Source: Prorocentrum cordatum
Lineage: Eukaryota > Sar > Dinophyceae > Prorocentrales > Prorocentraceae
Assembly: GCA_963575745.1 (NCBI GenBank)
Contig: CAUYUJ010016902.1
Location: forward strand, 42,501-106,500
Length of the DNA stretch: 64,000 nt
Reading direction: 5' to 3'
Part shown: piece after piece, positions 22,677-33,399 of the stretch
Layout of the letters: the number at the start of each line of letters is the position of its first letter
How positions within the stretch are numbered: position 1 is the stretch's first letter
Position numbers and translations under genes: made by a program
Notes under the pieces: generated by a model
The model's input: only the letters and a program-made list of their open reading frames with translations
Database searches by the model: none
Told to the model about the DNA's origin: nothing

Positions 22677-22813
22677 GGAACAGAAGAGGGCGGCCGTGGA
22701 GGACGGAAGGGGTGCGCGCGGACGGCCTGAAGGCCCTGGGGGCCCGGCGTGAAGCGCGAGAGCGGGAGGAGCAGGGAGCAGGCGGGCGGCGCGACACGCA
22801 AAGCCAACGGTTT

Positions 22814-22977
22814 CCTCCTCCTCCTCCTCCGCCGCCTCCTCCTCCTCCTCCTCCTCCTCCGCCTCCTCCTCCGCCTCCTCCTCCTCCACCTCCTCCGCAT
22901 CCTCCTCCTCCTTCTCCTCCTCCTCATCCTCCTCCTCCGCCTCCTCCTCCTCCTCCTCCTCCTCCTCCTCCTCCAGA
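22814..22977. repeat. (TCC)n with CGC/CAC variants
   Basis: CCT/TCC repeats interspersed with CGCC and CATCC. Confidence 0.95.
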
Positions 22978-23224
22978 CTGCCATGCTGCGGAGACAGCAG
23001 GCGACCGCAACCACATCGAGGACGCACCCTGGGGGATGTTCTGCGTATGCCAGCAATCGTCAGAACACCGAAACTAGTTTAGTTGTGCTTGTGGTCGATA
23101 TGGGCGCCCCCAGACGGCCAAATCGACCACTACTACAACCAGAGTGCTCGTGTCGAGATCGGTGGGCTCTCCCCCGAAGGGCCCTCCCGAACAATCCACC
23201 TAATTGCGGTTGTGGTTCTTTGTT

Positions 23225-23440
23225 GCGCCCGGAGCATCTGTGCGCCGCCAGATTATGACCAGATCCACTGCCGCTGGGTCGTGCCCCAAGGACTCGGGGA
23301 GCGGCGGATATGGATATCCGCCCGCCAACGCGGGCGGGCAGATATCCACATCCGCCGGTCCCCGAGATCCCCGGGCAAGACTCCGAAGCGGTGGATGTGG
23401 ACATGTTCTGGCGGTGGAATCTGTTCGAACGCGCCATCGC
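23225..23440. repeat. foldback / imperfect palindrome
   Basis: Inner arms 23293-23325 and 23330-23366 are reverse complements with three mismatches over about 33 bp (core GCGGCGGATATGGATATCCG) and a 3-5 nt loop. Outside them, GCCGCCAGATTATGACCAGA on the left pairs with the reverse complement of ACATGTTCTGGCGGTGG on the right, extending the arms to about 100 bp at lower identity. This gives a hairpin of about 200 bp. Confidence 0.7.
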
Positions 23441-24207
23441 ATCATCAAGACTGCCATGCGTGCCGCGCGCCTTGACGAGACTGCAGCTGAACGTGCTGCT
23501 TCAGGCCGCAGAACGCCGCGCCCTGGCCAGAGTGGCACCGGGAACGCCGCGAGCGCAGCCCTCGACAGCGTTCCGAAGGGATCTGCGATCCGGGCCGTGG
23601 TGACGAGGAGGCACCCCCCCTGCGGCCACCGCGAGCGTGAGGGCATGCAGATCTAGCACAAGAGTTCGGTGGCAGGCGAACTCTGTTTGCTTGGGCGTCC
23701 ACATCCCGCTACCCCTGTCCCCAACCTTGGGCAGCCACGTGTGAACACTACCCCCGCAGGTCAGATTTCTGGAAAAACAGCTGGAGTTCACATAAGTTGA
23801 AAGATGTCTGCAGCCAAGTGAACTCCAGCGGGGTATCCAATACCCCAGAGTCGATTGATCCCGAAGGCTTTATGCAGGATTCGCAAGTGGTCGCAAGTAC
23901 TTGTCGACACCAATTACTCATTGCTCCCCTGCTCCTTCGGTGTCCCTCAGCGCCCCCTGTCAATTGCCCCATGACCTTGCTCCGCGTTGAGAAGACGCGG
24001 GAACGCGGTCTTTGCATACCGCCGCCTTGCTGAGAGCAGCTACTCCGGGCCGAGCACGACAGATCTCGCCGAGGGCCCCTCTCTGTGCTTTGACCATGGG
24101 GATGCTCGGAGCGGCGTACGGAGAACGACAGCGGTCTCTGAAAGAATTCGAGAATTGGCATATCGGAATGGAAGCTCGCTGGGCTCTGGAACGCAGCTAA
24201 CCTGCTC

Positions 24208-24882
24208 AAGGGCTGAACCTAAACGATGTTTTTCGATCTCGCTTTGTTCTCGTTTTCCCTCGTTTTGTCTTCAATCCGCCTTCACCGCAAAACGACATCG
24301 AAGCGAAAACGGCCCACGGAATCGCCAAAACACCGTTTAGGTCCAGCCTTAAGTCGGGCATGTCCTCCTACAGGGTGATTCTCGACGAAAAATTCGCCGG
24401 CCCAACGGGCCAGAGGCGTGCTAAGATCTCCGGTAACTTGTTAACAATATTTCTAGTTCGCGCGCGCGGAGCGGCCCCTGGGGGCCCCCGGACGAAAAGT
24501 ACCCCGGCAAGGTCCCGAGAGAAGCCCGGGAGAAGCCACCAGACCACTCCAGGGGAGGGTATTTTTCGACACCCCTCACGAGGATCGTGGCCTCCGAGGG
24601 GGGAGCCGCAATCGACTACCCCCAAGAGCCCCCCAAGAGGCCCTGGGGGCCTCCAAAACGCCGCCAAGGAGCCCCAAGAGACTCCCAAGAGGTCCCCAAG
24701 AAGCCCCCAAGAGGCCCTAAAGAGGGCTCCAGGGCCGGCGGCATGAGCGAAGCGATTAAATGAGAAAGACTCAAAACATATTCCAAACTGGCCAATACAT
24801 ACTCCAAAACAAATCCACTATGTTTGACTATTTTTGAAAATTCCCCCTGTAGAGGGACAGGACCGACTTAAGTCCAGCCCTG
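24208..24882. mobile_element. hAT-like MITE, split by a second element
   Basis: The ends AAGGGCTGAACCTAAACG and CGTTTAGG-TCCAGCCCTG are inverted repeats whose homology runs on for several tens of bases (GTGTTTT...CGATTCC / GATCTCG). It is flanked by ACCTGCTC at 24200-24207 and 24883-24890, a perfect 8-bp duplication. An 8-bp duplication and a CAGGG-type terminus are typical of hAT elements. Without the inner element it would be about 144 bp, so it is non-autonomous. Confidence 0.75.
24349..24871. mobile_element. inverted-repeat DNA transposon nested in the first MITE
   Basis: The ends TTAAGTCGGGCATGTCCTCC-TACAGGG and CCCTGTAGAGGGACAGGACC-GACTTAA are inverted repeats. GTCCAGCC lies immediately outside on both sides (24341-24348 and 24872-24879), a perfect 8-bp duplication. 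The interior has a GGGCCAGAGGCG-GCTAA-ATCTCCGG block also present at 62345-62430, and a CCCCAAGAGG minisatellite (24640-24730). There is no transposase. A shorter relative is at 41781-41947 and another at 22432-22676. Confidence 0.8.
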
Positions 24883-25159
24883 ACCTGCTCTTCCCAGCTC
24901 CTGGCAGGGGGATCGTCTTGGGGCAGCGACACGCCCACGCAGCAGATGGGAATGTCGTCTGCGGAGCACTCCACCTTCGAGCAGGGCACTTGCTTCGCGT
25001 CGTGCCGCAAGTAAGAGTCCTGGGATGGCAGTACCTCCTCCTTCTTCTCGTCTTCATACTCTTCCTCCTACTAAACGTCGCCTTCCTCGTCCCCCTCATT
25101 GCCGATGCTGCCCTCATCCTCCTGCTCCTCCTCCTCCTCCTCCGCCTCCTCCTCCATCA

Positions 25160-25800
25160 GAATCGGAAGAACCCTGGTCCATAGGGTAGCTCAGGTGAGT
25201 CGGACTTCAGGCAGCAGATTCTCGCCAGCAGGGTTGGCCAGAGTGGCCACAACCAGCAGCCATCGAACACTGTTGTGACTAGTTTCCTGCCGCGCCCTGC
25301 CCCCTGGCAGACCCCGTGGCCCTGCATCTGATCCTCTTCGAACCTACCGTCGGATCATGGCCAAACAGCCCGTGGCGAAGCGCGAAGGTTACGATGACGT
25401 CATACAGCGCCGTGTGCCAACATGTGGCTCGCGAAGATGCCAATATGACATGACACATGGACTGCACGCCATGGTTAGCTGCGCACGCAGTACAGTAAGC
25501 TCAGGTGAACCTTGCCAGGGCAAGCCATGGCAAACCAACATAGCTTGCACTGATGGACCACTTGGTGGGCAAGCTGTCGTCAGATGAGCGAGGACACGCT
25601 AGGTTAAACTGGGGTGACCGCTGCTCAGGGAGGACTCTTTGCATACGAAGAGCGCTGGTGGATGCAAACAGTCTTGGAACTTGTTGGCACAATGCACATG
25701 GAATCCTCCGCCGAACGCACGATTGAACAAATCTGGTCAAGCACTCGTGGGCGGAAGACCGCAAGAAAAGAGGGGAAGGGGGACATACGGAAAAGGAGGA
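25160..25800. other. no recognisable feature
   Basis: Short open frames on both strands and no repeats of note. Confidence 0.4.
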
Positions 25801-25804
25801 TGAA

Positions 25805-25963
25805 GGATGCTGGTGATGATGATGGTGATGACGATGCTAATGCTGATGATGGTGATAATGATGGTGTTGATGATAATGATGATGGTGATGACGAGGATGC
25901 CGATGACGATGACGATGATGATGATGATGGTGATGATGATGCCGGCGACGCGTATGATGAGGA

Positions 25964-26004
<41 letters not shown>

Positions 26005-26205
26005 ATGATGAGTATGATGACGATGTTGATGATGATGATGATGATGATGATGTTGATGGTGATGCTGATGATGCTGCTGATGATGATGCTGATGATGATG
26101 ATGATGATGATGATGACGATGCCGATGATGATGATGCTAAAGATGATGATGCTGATGATGATGATGCTGCTGATGCTGCTGCTGATGATGATGATGATAC
26201 GATCC
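25805..26205. repeat. (GAT)n array
   Basis: GATGATGAC/GCTGAT trinucleotides. Both strands are open (poly-Asp or poly-Met forward, poly-Ser reverse), so the long ORFs here are not taken as genes. Confidence 0.95.
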
Positions 26206-26374
26206 ACAATGCGGTTCCTTGGACCCAGACTGGACACCAAAGCGCTGGAGACTATGAGGCCGACTGATCTCGATCGCCACACTCCTGGAGAAACGTACTG
26301 CCGAATCATGTAACATGTAGGGATCACGTGACCCTTTGGGGGACAGGCGGGCGGTCCATCCTGAGGAAGGAGGG

Positions 26375-27950
26375 GGGGATGAAGACCAGAGCAACAACCA
26401 AGATCCATCCGCGATGCTGGAATACACCCTCCCGTCCCAAAAGTCCCCTCCCCATAGGAATCTGCAAGAAGGGACGGGGGGAGGCAGAAGGAAGAGGAGG
26501 AGCAAGGAGGGGAAGGGGGGAGACCAGAGCAACACCCAGGACCCATCCGCGATGCTGGAACCCACCCTCCCGTCCCAAGAGTCCCCTCCCCGTGGGACTC
26601 TCCGCGAGAAGGGACGGGGGGGAGGGGGACAGGAGGAAAAGGAGGAGCAAAGAGGGAGGGGAAGACCAGAGCAACACCCAAGACCCATCCGCGATGCTGG
26701 AATCCACCCTCCCGCCCCAGTCCCCTCCCCATGGGGCTCTGCCAGAAGGGAGGGGGGGCAGGAGGAAGAGGGAAAGCAACGAAGGGGGGAGACCAGAACG
26801 ACACGCAAGACCCATCCGCGATGCTGGAACCCACCCTCCCGTCCCAAGAGTCCCATCCCCATGGGACTCTGCGCAAGAAGGGAGGGGGGAGAGGGGGACA
26901 GGAGGACGAGGAGGAGCAACAAAGAATGGGGGGGGAGACCAAAGCAACACACAACACCCATCCGCGATGCTGGAACCCACTCCCCCATCCAAAAAAGTCC
27001 CCTCCCCGTGGGACTCTCCGCAAGAAGGGACGGGGGGGGAGGGGGACAAGAGGAAGAGGAGGAGCAAGGAAGGAAGGGGGGAGACCAAAGCAACACACGA
27101 GACCCATCCGCGACGCTGGAACCCACCCTCCCGTCCCAAAAGTCCCCTCCCCATGGGACTCTCCGCAAGAAGGGAGTGGGGGGGGAACGGGACAGGAGTG
27201 AGAGGAGGGGCAAGGAAGGGGGGGAGGGGGGGAAGACCAGAGCAACACCCAAGACCCATCCGCGATGTTGGAATCCGCCCTCCCGTCCCAAGAGTCCCAT
27301 CCCCATGGGACTCTGCACGAAAGGAGGGGGGGGATCCGCGATGCTGGAATCCACCCTCCCGTCCCAAGAGTCCCCGTCCCATGGGACTCTGCGCAAGAAG
27401 GGAGGGGGGGGGGCAGGAGGAAGAGGAGGAACAAAGAATGGGGGGGAGACCAAAGCAACACACAAGACTCATCCGCGATGCTGGAACCCACCCTCCCGTC
27501 CCAAAAGTCCCCTCCCCCTGGGACTCTCCCCAAGAAGGGAAGGGGGGGGGACAGGAGGAAGAGGGGAGCAAGGAAGGGGGGGGGAAGACCAGAGCAACAC
27601 ACGATACCCATCGCGATGCTGGAACCCACCCCCCCCGTCCCAAAAGTCCCCTCCCCGTGGGACTCTCCGCAAGAAGGGACGGGGGGGCGGACAGGAGGAA
27701 GAGGAGGAGCAAGGAGGGTGGGGGGGAGACCAAAGCAACACACAAGACCCATCCGCGATGCTGGAATCCACCCTCCTGTCCCAAAAGCCCCCTCCCCCAT
27801 TGGACTCTGCGCAAGAAGGGACGGGGGGGAGGGGGACAGGAGGAAGAGGAGGAACAAGGAAGGGGGGGGGGAAGACCAGAGCAACACCCAAAACCCATCC
27901 GCGATGCTGAAATCCGCCCTCCCGTCCCAAAAGTCCCCTCCCCATTGAGT
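26375..27950. repeat. minisatellite, 12 units of about 135 bp
   Basis: Units run GAC-CAGAGCAACACCCAAGACCC, ATCCGCGATGCTGGAACCCA, CCCTCCCGTCCCAAAAGTCC, CCTCCCC-TGGGACTCT-CGCAAGAAGGGA, then a G-run with AGGAGGAAGAGGAGGA. The CCGCGATGCTGG core is near 26411, 26557, 26696, 26817, 26963, 27109, 27259, 27336, 27474, 27612, 27750 and 27899. Long frames are open on both strands because the unit lacks stops in most frames. Confidence 0.9.
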
Positions 27951-27959
27951 CTCGTGTAT

Positions 27960-28920
27960 CCGATCCCCATCCCCAGCGGCGTGGCCTGGGCCCCCCTGGC
28001 CGATTTACACCCCCGGATGGAGATATAGGTCGTTCCCTTCGGGTTTCGAGGGGTGCATCCCCAACTGGGGTGGTAATTTAATAAAGGTCTCGAAGGTGAT
28101 GGGGATGGGAATGGGGATCGTTTAAACGATACAGTCGGACTCGATTGGACAGGACACGCGAGAGGACACAAGACCCTTCCGAGGGCCACACTGCCACAGG
28201 AATTTCAGAAGCATGGGACGCGAGACACAGGACACCAGGGTACCCTTGATTTGGCAGGATCGACCTACCAGTTTGTTTTTTAGGTTCGAGGGGCCTTAGA
28301 GATCTCAGGAACCCCGCGGGTGCTCAAGGCCTCGGACGGCGATTGGCGAACGCCCTCCCGTGGCAACAACCCGAGGGTCGCAGGCCGACGGCGGAGCAAC
28401 AAAAAATCGGCGAACGAGCGGGCGAGACTAGGCCAGGCTGAAGAGAAACGTGGATAACTCGGACTAGAAATAATGCCTCGATCGTTCCACGGGCGCACGC
28501 TCTGGCAGGGTCGACCTACCAATCTGGGCCGACTGCACTGACACGTGGGACTCTGCATGGGCACTCCGCCTCACCACGGGCGGCCCTCCCGCCGGTGCGG
28601 GATCGCGCGCGCCCGGTGGGACTGCCCCCGGCGGGCGAGGCGAGCCCTGCGTCTGTTCGGGAGCGGCACGGCCCTGCACCCTGCGAGCTGCAGTCGAGGC
28701 GCGTGGTTGAAGGGGCCCCGGGAGACACAGATAAGTAGACACAACAAGGGCTCCCAACTTCGCGCTTCGCGCTGCGCGAAGCGCGAAGTGCGAATAACTT
28801 CGCGCTCTCGCGCCGCCTCCCAGGGGAAACGAGAAGGATAAGGAGGAATCGGAGCCGAACCGCGAAGCGCGAAGCGAGAATAACTTCGCGCCCTCGAAGG
28901 CGCCCTTGCACCACAAGAGA
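27960..28920. other. no gene; small repeats and a hairpin
   Basis: 28030-28105 matches the short dispersed repeat at 21716-21800. TGGCAGG-TCGACCTACCA occurs at about 28252 and 28502. An exact 15-bp inverted repeat (ACTTCGCGCTTCGCG) with a 3-nt loop lies at 28757-28789, and GCGAAGCGCGAAG motifs recur to 28890. No protein-like frame is seen. Confidence 0.55.
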
Positions 28921-28929
28921 GCGATTCTT

Positions 28930-30655
28930 TATGTTCGGCGATGACGGGCGTGATGGGGGGGGGGCGGGGGGGGTATGACGTAACGCCCCCCCCCCGCCGT
29001 GTGGTTCCCGCACCACAGCCGCGCCCGCGCGCACGACGCGCGACGAGCGACGAGCGACGACGACGACGACGACGACGAGGACGACGTGAGCAAAATGTAG
29101 GTGGCGATATGCCCCACTGCGAGTTTGTACACATCGCTCGCGTGCACCACAACGCGCGCGAACACCACAACACCTGCGTACACCGCAAGAACCGTGTGCA
29201 ACACAGCGCCTGTGTACACCACAATGCTTGCGTGCACCGCAGCGCCTATGCACGCCACAGCGCTTGTCTACACCACAGCATCCGCGTGCAACGCAGCGCG
29301 ACTGTACACCAGTGCCTGCGTGCAGGACAGTGCTGATAATCGAATGCGATGTTTGTTCCTCTTCCCTCCTCCTCCACCTCAACCTCCACCTCCACCTCCT
29401 TCTCCTCCTCCTCTTCGTCTTCCTCCTCCTCCTCGTCCTCTTCCTCTTCCTTACCCCCTGTCGTGCTGGGTGGCGCTACAGCGCACGTGCGCAATTCAGC
29501 GCGCAGTGCACCGCATGATGGTCTATTGAATCGGTCCACTTGGTTCTCGCACGGCCAATTTAGCAGGAGCCTCCTGGACGCAGATGGGAGAAGTCAGGGT
29601 GATGCGGGCGGACTCGGGAGAACTCGTAGATTCCAGCGGCGATCCTTTGTCCATGAGGGTTCCTTTGTATTGATTTCTGTGGAATCCACAAGCGCTCCAC
29701 TTTGTAATACGGATTCCTTCGAACATTCGATATGCAAGTGTGGCGCTGTGTTGCACACTGTTGTTGTGGTGCACACAGACGCCGTGGTGCACACAGGCAC
29801 TGCAATGCACGCAGGCATTACGGTGTACACTGGTGCTGTGTTGCACACGGCTGATGTGGTGTAAGCAGGCGCTGCGGTGTACCCAACAGCTGTTGCCGTC
29901 GAGCACGGTGGCACAAACTGGCGCTGTGTTGCACGCGGCTGCCGTGGTGTACATAGGCGGTGCGGTGTACACAGGCGTGGTGGCGCACGCAGGCACAGTG
30001 GTGTACACAGGCGTTGTGGTGCAGATCGCCACCTACATGCCAGGAGAACCCAAAATCGAATCGATAAGTCGGATCGGCGATCGAAATGAATCGGATCGGC
30101 GGAAATCGACAGCCGAGTCGGGAAAAGTCGAATCGGCAGACATCGGCAGGCTAGTAGGCCTCCAATAAAGAATCGGAGCCCAAGTCGGAATCTCAAGTCG
30201 AATCGAATCGGAATCGGAAGCCATCGAAATCGAATCGAATCGAATCGGAGGAATCGAAACGAGCCCTGACATGCTGGTGCTACCCGTCCTCCCTCATTCC
30301 TAGGCATTCCTAGATGCCGCCGGCGCGAAACAAGATGTCATCGACCCCCTCCACACACCCTCAGATGATTGCCATGATAGGCCCGGGTTAAATAAAAGGC
30401 TCCAGCCGCGACCGTGCGCACGACGACGATGAACGACGAGCCACGAGCGATGACGACGACGACAACGACGACGACGACGACGACGATGACGACGACGACT
30501 GCGGACCAGACTCCTATGCGGATTCTTACGCGGACACCTACGCGGATCCCAGCGCGCACGGCGGCAGTGCCCGGAGCGCACTGGGGGGGGGAGCGTTACG
30601 TCATAGGGGGGGTGGGGGGGGCGGCGGCCATGACGCCCGTCATGCCCCAAGCAAT
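28930..30655. repeat. long inverted repeat with minisatellite arms
   Basis: The left arm holds TATGACGTAACGCCCCCCCC, CGCACGACG..GACGACGACG and TAGGTGGCGATATGCC, then GCACCACAACGCCTGCGTGC arrays to 29335. The right arm holds GTGGTGCACACAGGC arrays (29735-30025), ATCGCCACCTACATGCC, then CGTGCGCACGACGACGATGA and GGGGGAGCGTTACGTCATAG. The succession is mirrored, although the AATCGAATCGG tract (30045-30265) has no left-arm partner. A (TCC)n tract at 29365-29455 is in the spacer. Confidence 0.65.
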
Positions 30656-30742
30656 AAAGAGATGGTCTCCAACTAAGTGGATTCCCAATTGTTTCCCATA
30701 TTTTCTGAGTGTTTGTCTAATCCCCACTATGTATTCTGTCCC

Positions 30743-30783
30743 AACTATGGGAAGTGTGGAGTCCCCCCACACTTCCCATAGTT
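30743..30783. other. perfect 17-bp hairpin
   Basis: AACTATGGGAAGTGTGG (30743-30759) and its exact reverse complement (30767-30783) with a 7-nt loop. It is not followed by a T-run that would suggest a terminator. Confidence 0.75.
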
Positions 30784-31074
30784 TCCCATAGTTTCTGGGG
30801 AATCGACGCTTCATTGTGTCTGTGTGTTTCTGTTCCCACTCCGGAGTGTTGAGGACGGGCGGCAAGGACGCGAGACCCTTGGTGGCCGAAGTTGGGATGT
30901 TGGGGGGGCAGCGGGCGACCAGCGAAGACGGCAAATGACGGGCCGCGGAGGCAAGGGCACAGGGGCACCCTAGACGAGGGCGCGCCCTCACAGGGCGCGT
31001 CGACTGTAGAATGCGACGAGACAGCACCGTAGAGCTCGAGGAAGTGGCCAGCGAGAGAACTGGCTTGAAAAGGA

Positions 31075-31700
31075 ACCGCCGCCGAGCGGTGCAACTGTTG
31101 CACAAGCTGGGTGTTTTTCTGGCCGACCCCTTCGAAGAAACGAAGGAACTTCAAGCAAGCTCCCCGTTTTGAAAAAGAGCCGCCCTCCGTCCGCGTGGCA
31201 TCGTGCAGCTGCTGCACGAGCTTACACACCTGACGAGGCCTTCAGGAGATCTGAAGCAAGATAGCCATTCTGAGAATGGAAAACCGTCCATGCTTATAAC
31301 TGTCGGGGACATGCAATATAGATATGCGCGGCGCTGATGCGAGAACCATAGATGAAAACCGCCAGCCCTCCTGCTGGACACTGGTTACACGAATGTGCAC
31401 GGCGCTCGGGCGAAGGCCGGACTTTGAAAACCACCCGCCCTGAATCCTTGTAACTGCTGGGAACTGTTAAAACGACTTCGCTCGGCGCTGAGCGCTAAGA
31501 CGAGAGACAGACGGAGTTGAACCCGCCCGCCCTCCGTCCTTGTAGCTGTTGGGCGCTTGTAAAGCGAATGCACGCCGCGCTGGGGCGAGAGCCACGTTCT
31601 GAAAACCACCCGCCATCCATCCCTGCAATTGTTTGACATTTCAAGCAGCTGGTCCACAAGCAGCAAGGGAGTCTCAGGCGAAGGAACGGGCCCGTCCTAC
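31075..31700 (+). repeat. dispersed tandem family, copy
   Basis: Degenerate 85-bp units with ATGCGCGGCGCTGATGCGAG and GAAAACCACCCGCCCTGAAT cores, closed by AAGGGAGTCTCAGGCGAAGG and CGGGCCCGTCCTACC, as at the ends of the other copies. Confidence 0.7.
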
Positions 31701-32375
31701 CGACGCCTTGGTGGCGCGATGGGGAATGATATATATATATATATATAGATATATAGAAAGAGAAACGGCATTACTGCAAAATGTCGAAGGTCCAAACGGG
31801 TGTCGTGGATCAGCGCTAGGCCCCCCTGCCAAAGCGCGCAGAACGCGCCAGAGGCGGCACCGCAGGCGCCGCCAAGGGTGCACAACGACGATCTGAGAAA
31901 TCCGCGTGGATCTTCAAACACTGATGTCCATGTAGTTCTCCCCCACAGAAACGCTCGGACTTGGGGGCTCTACTGTAAGCCCTTCAAAGGATTATACGGG
32001 TTCACCGGGTTGCGCTTGTTTCCCCCCGTGGGCGCCTCGCGGGCGACTCGTGCGTTGGGTGGGTCAGCCCGAGGCTGCGCCCGGTGTCCGACCGTGGGCG
32101 CCTCGTGCGCTGGGCAGGTCAGCCGAGGTATCGCCTGGTGTCCGCCCGTGGGCGCATCGTGGGCGCCTCGTGCGCTAGGCGGCCGCATAGCTTGAACCAC
32201 CTATCTGTAACCCGTACCACCTAGATTGCACCGCCTAGACTGAACCACATTGTTTACGCCACATAGCTTGCACCGCATAGCTTACACCTACACGACACTT
32301 CTTTAGACCACATAGGTTGCACTACATAGGCTGCACCACATGCCCACATAACTTACACCAGATAGCTTACACACC
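31701..32375. repeat. short tandem blocks
   Basis: A (TA)n run is at 31728-31755. About three units of GTGGGCGCCTCGTGCGCTGG-GCAGGTCAGCC lie at 32028-32185. A degenerate 22-bp repeat (ACCACATAGCTTGCACCGC) is at 32195-32375. Confidence 0.65.
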
Positions 32376-32799
32376 CACGTTGTACTTACTTTCTGTTTTG
32401 GGCCCACGCTGGTGAACTTCATTACTAGAGTTAACCATAAGGACGCGGGATGGGGCAGGAGTAGGGCAGCTGACTTGGAGAGTTGAGGCGCGCCCGCCCA
32501 AAGATGCTCTAGCAGGCTCTGGTGCGCCCTCTCTCGCCTCGCAATCGGGGGCCTCTTTGGGCCTCCGATCGTCCTCCTCATCCACCTCTTTCTCCTCCTG
32601 GGAGCAGGAGGAGCAAAAGCAGGCGAAATAACAGAAGGAGAAGAAGGCGAGGAGGGGAAGGCGGACGAGGGGGATAGGGAAGAAGAACTGACGCCTCCCT
32701 CCTCCCTCCTCTTCTCCTCCCTTATACCCCTCCCTCCTCAGACCTCTTCTCTTCTCCCTCCTCCACCCAACTCCACCGCGATTGAGCACGACCAGGCGT
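32376..32799. other. no recognisable feature
   Basis: Includes a C/T-rich tract at 32690-32770. The open frames on the minus strand look like shadows. Confidence 0.4.
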
Positions 32800-33054
32800 C
32801 TATGCCAGCGTTGCGCGCGCGCCACATCCACCTTCTCTTCTACTCCTCCTCGCGAAGTGGCGGGTCTCCGTCGGGCAGAGCTCCCAGTCGAACGAGTGAC
32901 ACGTCTGCTTCTTCTCGCAGCACGCATGCGCGTCCGTGGGTTTACAGACGGTCATCTTGCAGGACTCTTTGACGGAGAGCTCCGAAACAGTGTACCCCTG
33001 CACGAGGAGGAGAAGTTGATGGAGAGGAGGGGGTGGCGATCGGGTGAGAAGCAA
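32800..33054 (-). CDS. possible cysteine-rich coding remnant
   Basis: The minus-strand frame reads a balanced stretch, LLLLVQGYTVSELSVKESCK, then MTVCKPTDAHACCEKKQTCH and SFDWELCPTETRHFA, with seven Cys in about 40 residues, quite unlike the neighbouring Arg/Pro-rich shadow frames. Upstream, at about 33295-33145 in another frame, MDILGLVAYIDTFEVDVYID also looks protein-like. These may be two exons or a frameshifted remnant. No family is recognised and no clear splice sites were found. Confidence 0.25.
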   Translation of the reverse strand: MLLTRSPPPPLHQLLLLVQGYTVSELSVKESCKMTVCKPTDAHACCEKKQTCHSFDWELCPTETRHFARRSRREGGCGARATLA

Positions 33055-33399
33055 GGGGGGAGGCGCGGCTGGAGTACCATGTGGGACCGCCTCTATGACA
33101 GGAACCTGCCGTAGACCGATCTACTATTTCTCCGACCTTGCACTGCGTCGAACGCATCGGCCGCGTTGTCGATATACACATCCACCTCGAATGTGTCGAT
33201 ATACGCAACGAGACCCAATATGTCCATTGACGCTTGTGGGTGAAAACTGAGAAAGGAATTTGGCATAACCGTCGGAACACATGACCGATCCCCCCCGTTA
33301 TCCCGAACACTAGAAAATTTAGTAAATCCCGAGGGGGGGCGCCGAGCGATACCATTAGCACCGAATGAATGCATTACATTCCTGGGGGGGAAGCGAATT

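Larger units (their letters stand above)
24040..25157 (-). pseudogene. coding remnant of an acidic protein, split by transposons
   Basis: A minus-strand ATG at 25157 opens an acidic reading (MEEEAEEEEEEQEDEGSIGN) that meets two consecutive TAG codons near 25073, then continues in frame as EEEYEDEKKEEVLPSQDSYL, KVECSADDIPICCVGVSLP and DPPARSWEEQV up to 24883. There two nested inverted-repeat elements are inserted. Skipping them and one copy of the 8-bp target duplication, the frame resumes at 24207 as SCVPEPSELPFRYANSRIL...VVLGPE and stops at 24040. Continuity across the insertion supports real coding ancestry. The family is unknown. Confidence 0.45.

Noticed and set aside
22599-23056. Glu-rich and Arg-rich frames over the TCC tract
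   Set aside because: These are pure trinucleotide repeats; several frames are open at once.
25614-26267. Acidic poly-Asp protein frame
   Set aside because: It is a (GAT)n microsatellite, and the complementary strand is open as poly-Ser.
25737-27887. 716-codon minus-strand frame across the minisatellite and GAT array
   Set aside because: It is a stop-free reading of tandem repeats, with equally long frames on the opposite strand and no domain.
30743-30783. Hairpin as an intrinsic transcription terminator
   Set aside because: No T-run follows, and the genome is eukaryotic.
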